Assembly (NCBI GenBank): GCA_963580285.1
Contig: OY757021.1
Coordinates: 96,335,221 to 96,399,220 of the forward strand
Source of the DNA: Lucinisca nassula
Taxonomy: Eukaryota > Mollusca > Bivalvia > Lucinida > Lucinidae
Direction: 5' to 3'
Length of the DNA: 64,000 nucleotides
The position numbers were made by a program, and so were the translations under genes. The notes under the pieces were generated by a model. That model had not been told where the DNA came from and ran no database searches. It saw nothing but the letters and a program-made list of their open reading frames with translations. This document shows positions 37,801-46,800 of this stretch, piece by piece (within the stretch, counting starts at the first letter, position 1; each line of letters begins with the position of its first letter).

Positions 37801-40800
37801 TAGCTAAATTTACCTCTTTGGTTAGAGCTAGGGACTAACTTCCCACATCACAGGTCCAGGTGTATGAATGTCATTTGACGTGTCACCAGTAACAATTCTG
37901 ATTCTGACATATTGTTTTTCCCCTGGGCGTCTGTCTGTCCGTCTGTCACAAAATCGTGTCTGCTCTATAACTTGAAAACCATTCAAGCTCACTTCACGAA
38001 AATTCATATAAATATTAATCAATATTAGACGACGTGCATTGCGCAAGAACTATAACTCTCACATTCATACTTTTTGAATTATCTCCCTTGGAAGTTTGTT
38101 GGTATGTATGTATGTATGGGCAAATCGTGTCCGGTCAATAACTTTCTTATTTTCAAATGGATTTTGAAATTACATAGCAGAAATGTTAACCACCATAAGA
38201 TGATGTCTTGCGTGCATGACCCAGGTTGGTACCTTAGAGGTCAAAAGTAAAAAAAGGGGCCTTTTTTCATGTTTTGTCAATAATTTTCTTATTTTTTGAT
38301 AGAATTTGTAATTACTTGGCAGAAATGTTAACTATCATGGGACGAAGTGTTGCACACATGATTCGGGTTGGTACCTCAAAGGTCAAGGTCATACATAGAG
38401 GTCAAAGGTAAAAAATGGGCCTTCTTTTTCGTGTTTGGTCAATAACTTTCTTATTTTTTGATGGATTTTGAAATTACTTGGCGGAAATGTTAACAACCAT
38501 GAGTTGATGTGTTGTGTGCATGACCCAGGTTGGTACCTCAAAGGTCAAGGTCATACTTAAGAGGTCAAAGGTCAAAAAAGGGGCCTTTTTTGTGTTTTGT
38601 CAATAACTTTCTTACTTTTAGATAGAATTTGAAATTACTTGACAGAAATGTTAACTATCATGGGATGATGTGTTGCACGCATGGTTCAGGTTGGTACCTC
38701 AAAGGTCAAGGTCATACATAGAGGTCAAAAGTAAAAAAGGGGCCTTTTTTTCATGTTTGAATAATAACTTTCTTATTTTTTGATGGATTTTGAAATTACT
38801 TGGCAGAAATGTTAACCACCATGAGGGAATGTGTTGCACGCATGATTCACGTTGGTACTTCAAAGGTCAAGGTCATACATAGAGGTCAAAGGTAAAAAAG
38901 GGGCCTTTTGTAGTGTTCAGTCAATAACTTTCTTATTCCTGGATAGATTGTGAAATTACTTGGCAGAAATGTTAACCATTATGAGTTGATGTGTTGCGCA
39001 CTAGGCTCAGGTCGGTACCTCCAAGGTCAAGGTCACACTAGGAGGTCAAAGGTCAAAAAAGTTTTTTCTTTGTGTGTCCAGTCGATAACTTTTTTATTTC
39101 TGGATGGACTTTTTAAAGTAACCATGCAGAAATGTTTACCTTCAATAGATGATGAGTTGTGTGCAAGACCAAGGTCCATCCCTCCAATATCAAGGTCATA
39201 CCTTGAGGTCAAAGGTCAAAAAGGGGGCCTTTTCCATGAACTTTTTAATGTTACCTTGCAGAAATGTTCATCTTCATTATATGATGTGCTGCACACAAGA
39301 CTTAGGTCCATACCTCCAATGTTAAGGTCATACCTAGAGGTCAAAAAGGGGGAGACATCTGTGTTTTTGTAGAAAAACAAATTCTAGTTGGCCCCTTTTA
39401 ACATGGGAGGCAAAGGAGTTGCCTCCCCTGATGGTGTATCTATTCCCCTTAATTGGTCAGGTGTATCGATTCCCCTTAACCCTTATCCTGTTGAATAAAC
39501 TAATTTTGTCATACCCATGTCTGATTACCAACCAATCATATTACTTGACGTATTTGTTCAAGTCACAAATTGCACGACAAATGGTGAATATCCTCATCAG
39601 ACGGCTTTTTTTTTTTGTTTGGGTTTTACGGCCCTTTCAAGATTATTTCACTAAAATCGAGCCGATCGTTAATCAGAGCTGGGCGAAAACCGGAGTACCC
39701 GGAGAAAAACCACCTGACCTTCCGTTGCAGAACTTGGCATCTCACACATGGCCCGAGCGAGGCTCGAACCTACGGCGGTGAGAGACTTAATGACTAAGAG
39801 TCAGCGCTCTTATCCACTAGGCCAGGGAGGCCCGTTATCAGACGGATTTAGAAGCCACCTGATCTGGATCTACAGTTTACAAGGGTTCTCGTGTTGAGCA
39901 GGCAAACATTACACTTTATATTAAAAACAGGGTCCAGTTTTTCAAAACTAACAATGTTTTTAGTTTACATAGTGTTAAAATTTTGATCATTTTGGTATGG
40001 CAAATATGCTAGTATTTTTGCTGCAAAAATGTGAGAAGCTTTTGTAAAAGCTACTCCCATTTTCCTCATCAGAAATGCCACTATTTTAGATATTGTGCTA
40101 ACTAGGACAGTTCATATTTTGACCACTTGCATGCTCCTTAAGGTAATGGTGCTTTGATCAACTGGGCTGGCATGAATACATGTAGTTATAGTGCTATTGT
40201 TCCTCTTGGACATCAGTAAATGAGCCATGTCATGAGAAAACCTTTGTAGAATATGTAAGGAAATCCTTGACTTAACCCTGGATTTAGAAATTCTTATCCT
40301 GCCCTAGCTATCCTACCCACCGGCCCCGATAGCTCAGTTGGTAGAGTGTCCGCTCCGGGGAACAGGAGGTCACGGGTTCGATCCCGGGCCGCGACATACC
40401 AAAGTCGTTAAAAATGGTACTAGCTGCTCCTTGCTTGGCAATCAGATTTACGGGGTAGGGCTAGGACTGGTCGACCCAGTGTCAGGATAATCTGACTGGG
40501 TGTGGTATCATGTAATGTGTCTGGGACATGATACTTCAGTGAGGCAGCACTATAAAAGTGAGCATTGAGCTCCCTGTCACAACCAGACACCGATGTGATA
40601 TGACAGAAAGATTGTTAAACCCGAATTCACACACACACACAGCTATCCTACCCAGAGATAGGATAAAAATCAAGAATTTTATAGGATAAAAATCAAGAAT
40701 TTTATAGGATAAAAATCAAGAATTTTATATGATAAAAATCAAGAATTTTGTAGGATAAAAATCAAGAATTTTATAGGATAAAAATCAAGAATTTTCAGGT

Positions 40801-43800
40801 TTGGTGAGCACTGGTAGTGTCATTAAGTGTGAGATCACTTCACATTCAGTGACATTGTATATGTGTCAAAGTGACTGCACTATAAAAATAATCCACTCTC
40901 TGAAATGAAGGTATGCAAGAAAAAGAATTTTACCTGAGTATGAGGGGTAGATAGAAAAATTTGTTTCTTAGGATGTCATCCTCGGGACAGATTCTTCTAC
41001 CTCCCTTCACACTCGTGTCTGAAAGTTGCAAAAATCACATTTTTGCAAGAGGTGATAGGGGGTTTCAGACTTTTTCACTGAGGTTTCAGATTTGAAATTT
41101 ATATCTATGTCTAAAATTTCAAGACTCTTGCTAGTCTGTGCAGCTGAGCTGGCTGGTTTGTGTCTTACCTGACTGCACACCTTGGAGGCAGCTTTTATTA
41201 TGATTTTGCTCATTGGAACCTGGCTTCAGTAAAACCTACAACATTGCAAATGTTACCAGAACTAGGAGACTGTATGAAACAGATGTTGTAAAAACTTGCA
41301 TGCTCGGTTGTTGGCATTTTTATATTTATTGGCAAAACCTATCTCTCACAACCAATTTGAGCATGTCAACAGTTTATAGGTTAGTACAGTAGAATTCCTA
41401 TATTAAACCCACCTTTGGGACTGTGTAAAAGGGTTCTTTAGAAAATCACTTTTGAACATTCCCAATGAAGGTCTCTGACCAGAGGACACTGTGGGCAAAG
41501 AACACAAAGAAAGAACTACTGCAACCTACTAAATAAGCTTTTTAAAGCGGAATAAGTCTTAATGTTTGGTAGTCTTATCAGCAGAATTTCTCTATTTGTT
41601 ATTATTGATGAGCATTTTAAGTGCATTCGGCCCCCGCCCATCTGGGCTTCAAGAAATAGATAGGCTGCATGATGCTTCCACGCAGAGCTGAAACTGACCC
41701 GCACACAAGTTCTGGTAAACTGCTTAGAGGATCTAAGCTTGCCCAGGCAAAGCGGTGCGAGTCGGACCGTCCATGCTTATAAACCCTATGGGTTTCATTG
41801 GGCAGCAGGGCTTGAGAAGTCATTTCATCTCAATGTCGGGGAAAAAGTCCCACAAAATTGGAAGCAACATCTCCAAAATGACCTTTACAGTGTTGACGGG
41901 AATGTTAAACCACAAACAAACAAACAAGTGCATTAGAATGATTGGTAATTGCAACAAGATGAGATGATTGTCTCATGAATATGTACATTTGTTTTCTTTT
42001 TCTTAAATCCAGGAGAAGAAACAGAAAAAAGAGAAGAAAGAAAAGAAAAAGAAGAAACACAAAAGAAGGCGCTCCACTTCATCAGGGACTGATACAGACA
42101 GTGATAGCAGTCCGAGAAAACATAAGGTATGTGTCTTGTCATTATCCCATTTTGTACCCGAAACCCCAAAACGGGTACCCTGGCAAACAGTGCTGTCCCA
42201 GATCAGAATGCGTTCAAAAAGTTCTGGTATTTTCCAAATAAATTTTGAAGAAAACACAACCTGACACACCTAAAGTTTGAAATGGACTCCTGCTATATAT
42301 AAGAAGGAAGATTCCATCTGGTACAAAAAGGGTTAACCCTCACCATGCTGAATCTGAATATATCCCATTTTGATAACAGTAAAGATCCAGATCATCTCAT
42401 CAGGACACTTTGGTAAATTCAAGCTGCCACTGGATATGTCCAAAATGCGAGGTCTGTAACTTTTCAGACTCCTTCTTTGATGAATATGTAGAACTGAGTA
42501 AGCCAAACAGGTTTGAACCTCTGTCAGAGAATAAGAGAGGTAAATCTTCGACTGCTGATGAAACTAAGTCACATTTTGTGAAAGGTTTGAAACTTTGCAG
42601 TATAAACATAAATGGAATTAGAGGGAAAATTCTTGAACTTTTAGCTTTCCTCGATACATCTCAACCTCATATTGTTGCTATTCAGGAAACAAAGATTGAC
42701 AGTTCAATTACTACATCTGAGCTTTTCCCTGAAACTTGTCAATACTGTGTCTACAGAAAAGATAGGAACTCTCATGGCGGTGGGGTGATGTTGCTCATTC
42801 ATAGAGACATCCCTCACATGCCTTTCATGGAACTGGAAAATGACACTGAATCGGTCTGGGTTAAGGTTTTTGCAAATAAAACTTCCCACTTCGTAGCAAG
42901 TTGGTATTGACCACCAAATGGTACGATCGAAAACTCCCAGTTGTTTAAAGACCAACTGGATTGCATCAAATCGCAGCATAAGGGAAAAAACTCCCGGCTG
43001 TATATGTTCTAGGTGACCTCAACTTCAGAGACATTGCTTGCCCCGACAGGCTCAGCAAGCAAGGCACAATGCTGAGTCCGTCGGAAGGACAAATATTAAT
43101 TGATATTATGAACGATCATGGCCTTGAACAAATTGTTAACTTCCCCACACGTGATAAGAACACATTGGATCTGATCCTTACGACTTTGCCAGGACAATTC
43201 AAAGACATTCATTCCCCAGATAAACTAAGTGACCACGATATTGTCTCCGGATATTTAAAAATTCACATCCCACCAATAAAGAAACCTCGGAGGAAGGTGT
43301 ACTCATATCAGAAAGTGACTATGAAACTATGAGGAAGGATGCACTCAGATTTGCAAAGGAGAAATACTTTAATGGTCATTCAGATGCTCGGTCTGTACAG
43401 GAGAATTTTGATTTGATAACTTCTTTCATTCTTACTTCAGCCGAAAATCATATCCCCTCAAAAACTAGTAGGTCTGTATCTTCTATTCCCTGGATCACTC
43501 CAGAGATAAGGAGAAAAATTCGCAGAAGGAATAAGATTCATGCAAAGGCAAAAAAGACGGGAAGTGGTAAACTCCAGACAAAATTTGAAAACTTGAGACG
43601 TGAAATCAAGACTGATATAAAAAATCAGCATGATTTGTATGTGAATAACTTGGTAGGTGATGTAAAGGCAAATCCCAGAGACTTCTACAGATATATCAAT
43701 AGCCAGAAGAAAAACAGGCAAGGTATCCCGCCCCTTAATATAAGAGGAGGGAACGGGGTTGCTGAATCAGACTCTGAAAGGGCAGAGGAACTAGTTGGTC

Positions 43801-46800
43801 AATTCAATGATGCGTTTAATAAAAGTGAGTTCACGGAGGTTCCATTGACTGGAAGATCGGCCCCATTCATGAATAATATTGTTGTGACAGCTACAGGAGT
43901 GATCAAGTTACTTCAAGGCTTAAACCCCAGTAAGGCCTTAGGACCTGATGAGCTTCATCCTAGAAGGAACTAGCAAATGAGTTGGGTCCAGTTTTTGCAC
44001 ACTTGTTTCAAGTCTCTTGATACGGGTGAAATCCCCAAAGAATGGCTCTTAGCAAACATCTGTCCACTCTTCAAAAAAGGAGATAGGGCTCTTGCTCGTA
44101 ATTATCGCCCTGTGTCTCTGACTTGTGTTCTGTGTAAATTGCTGGAACATATAGTCTGCTCAAACATCATGGCCCACTTGGACGAACATAAACTTTTGTC
44201 AGACAGACAACATGCATTTAGGAAAAGGCACAGTTGTGAAACTCAGCTAAGCACAGTTATTAATGACTGGGCAAAAATCTTGGACAAAGGGGGACAGGTG
44301 GACACATTTATTCTGGACTTCGAGAAGGCTTTTGACACCCCTCCTCAATGAGGAGTCCTCATGAACTACTTAAATCTAAGTTATTTGGTTATGGAATTGG
44401 AGGAAAGACCCTCAAATGGATAGATTCCTTTCTTTGCTACAGAAAACAGCGGGTTGTTGTTAATGGTGAATCTTCGGAGTGGGCTCCAGTTTTGTCTGGA
44501 GTCCCTCAAGGGACCGTTCTTGGTCCACTTTTGTTCTCCCTGTACATCAATGATATTTCCACTGACATTGACTCAGAAATAAGACTGTTCGCAGATGACT
44601 GTGTTTGTTACCGGGAAATTAGAGATACAGATGACTCAGTGAAACTTCAGGCTGACATAGATAGATTAGGATGTTGGGCCTGAAAATGGGGCATGAGATT
44701 TCAGCCAGTTAAATGCAATATTATGCAGATAACTAGGAAGAGATCTAATAAAGTTGAGGCTTCTTACACCTTAGAGGGAACGGTCCTCGAGAATGTGGAC
44801 TCCATTAAATACCTTGGAGTGACAATCTCACACAACTTGAGATGGAATACTCATATTAGCAACATGTCTACTAAGGCAAATAGAACGCTTGGTTTCCTGA
44901 GGCGAAATCTTCATCAGTGCCCTCAGGATGTTAAAGAGGCAGCATATAAAGGTCTTGTTTGCCCAATCTTGGAATATGATAGTTGTATCTGGGACCCCAG
45001 TGGAGTGGTCCTTAACGATGAAATTGAGAAAGTTCAAAATAGAGCTGCTAGATTTGTAACAGGCAATTACTGCTGTGAAACTGGGAGCATGACTGGAATA
45101 CTTGGAAAATTAAAATGGGAGTCTCTCAAGAAAAGGAGAAAAGACAGTAGGCTAATCCTTTTATACAAAGGTCTAAAGGGTGCTACCAGCATACCAACAG
45201 ATGACCTTGTTCCCCCAGCTAGACACTGTAGAAATCACCATTCGTTGGCGTTTCAGACTCATTACAGGGTCACTGATGAGGCTTTATTAGCCGAAACTAC
45301 GTAGTATGACCCATCTTCTTTCTTATGAATGTTTCCATTGCTCTTAAAGGAACTAATTTTTGATTTTTATTTGCCTTCACTGCAGCTGGTGTTGTGCCGT
45401 GTGGCGGCCGTAAAACGTCTCCCCGTACATCAACCATAGTGCAGTTTATATTTTACTTTTGGTCCTTTGAGATCAGCGTGAATATTCTGAGAAATCGGAA
45501 ATGATTATTGGTTTGGACTCATATTCTAGACATGTTTTTAATTATTTGGACCCCATTTTGATTTATATCAGTCTTTGAATCGACTGCCTATTCGAAATTC
45601 GCAAAATTGCAGTATGTTTCCTCTGGCTTTCTTTGCCGGATCATTACAGGGTCACTGATGAGGCTTTATTAGCCGAAACTACGTAGTATGACCCATCTTC
45701 TTTCTTATGAATGTTTCCATTGCTCTTAAAGGAACTCATTTTTGATTTTTAATTATCTTACTGCAAGAACTGACATTTATAAAGAGTCGTTCTTCCCAAG
45801 AACCATTAGAGATTGGAATGCCCTTCCCGATTCGATTATTTCGACAGCTGAAGGTGCTGATGATTGTGTAGCTAAATTTACCTCTTTGGTTAGAGCTAGG
45901 GACTAACTTCCCACATCACAGGTCCTGGTGTATGAATGTCTTTTCCAGTAACAATTCTGATTCTGATACTTTTTTCTATTCTGCTTCTGAATCCATGTTA
46001 ACCCTTTTGGTACCAAATGGAATCTTCCTCCTTATATATAACAGGAGTTCATTTCAAAATTTAGGGGTGTCAGGTTGTTTTTTTCATCAAAATTTATTTG
46101 GAAATTGGCTTAACTTTTTGCAAACACTTTTACAGTGGAGGCCCTGATTAGATGGACGCGGCGTCTGATCTGGGCCTGCACTGTTTGCCAATTATCCCTT
46201 TAGTGGTTTCCTGTACTCAATGTGTTAAATTGATATTATGCAACATGAATAGCTAAAAATCAGGTTGGAGTGTAGCATGTGGAAGTATTCAACATAGTAA
46301 GGGTTAAAAACTATTTTGGCTGAAAAAATGTGAGTAGCTTTTCAGAAGTTTTTAACCCCTTCGCTGCCAAATTTACAGTAAAAAGTTCCAGTCAGCGTCA
46401 AATATTTGTTTAAAGTCAGAAAGAGATTGGGTAGTCGTGGTAACATGCTTATTTCTTTGAAAATAATAACGATGCTGGGCATAAACTGCATAAAGAATAT
46501 ATGCTTCTTATAATTTATACAAAAAAGAAATTTCATGGACCATTAGCTTCAGAAAAATCAATCCTACCGTGTCTTGCCATCATCTACATTGTCTTCTTAT
46601 TTAGTCCTCAACACCATTTCGGATGGGCTAAATCCACAAAATGTTTTTCTCAAACTTTCAAAACACTTTGTTTCATTTTCTGCTATTGATTTGAAACCTC
46701 AAATCAGCAGTAAATAACAGCAAAGAGCATGGTTAAATGCAGGATGCAGTATCCAGTAAGATTGAACAGACTGTGACACTTCATTTACAGGGTTAAAAGC

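Larger units (their letters stand above)
45260..45757 (+). mobile_element. Retrozyme: 382-nt monomer flanked by two hammerhead ribozymes
   Basis: Two direct repeats of about 111 bp (45260-45370, 45642-45752; one difference by eye) each hold a complete type I hammerhead ribozyme, with about 270 bp of non-coding sequence between. Predicted cleavage sites are 382 nt apart (after 45306 and 45688). The junctions are clear because another LINE copy (near 37690) reads straight through (CAGACCCTTACTGC); here CAGACTC stops at 45260 and TTACTGC resumes at 45758. No clear target duplication. This genomic layout matches metazoan retrozymes, small non-coding retroelements thought to move through circular RNA. 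Confidence 0.9.
42411..45968 (+). pseudogene. CR1/Jockey-type LINE, EN and RT, longest copy
   Basis: One ORF2-like protein broken by stops and shifts. Endonuclease (42411-43330): LCSININGIRGK, VAIQETKID, GGGVMLL, GDLNF, NTLDLILT, SDHDIV. RT (43900-45200): NYRPVSLT, QHAFRKRHSCETQL, ILDFEKAFDT, SGVPQGTVLGPLLF, LFADDC, KYLGVTISHNLRW. The last is followed by LGFLRRNLHQCPQD. Damage: TGA near 42908, shifts near 42950-43070, 43320, 43960 and 44030, a 14-bp insertion near 44345, TGA at 44682-44684. C-terminal coding resumes at 45758 after the retrozyme and ends TAA at 45904-45906. The 3' end is AACAATTCTGATTCTGAT. It lies in sense orientation in ZCCHC17 intron 7. Confidence 0.92.

Noticed and set aside
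38950..39372. 140-codon open frame
   Set aside because: Repeated peptides follow the 150-170 bp tandem units of the element at 37240-39388.
40322..40395. Functional tRNA gene
   Set aside because: The tRNA-like part is fused to a SINE body and (CA)n tail. The same reasoning applies to all other tRNA-like heads in the window.
41975..42241. 88-codon Lys-rich open frame
   Set aside because: Only 42013-42126 is an exon. The rest is intron and MITE read through both splice sites.
45256..45262. TTAC as a target duplication of the retrozyme
   Set aside because: TCATTACAGG is also present before the second hammerhead, so it belongs to the element.
45257..45304. LINE protein ending in HYRVTDEALLAETT
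   Set aside because: These residues are the retrozyme insertion read in the LINE frame. The true C-terminus resumes at 45758.
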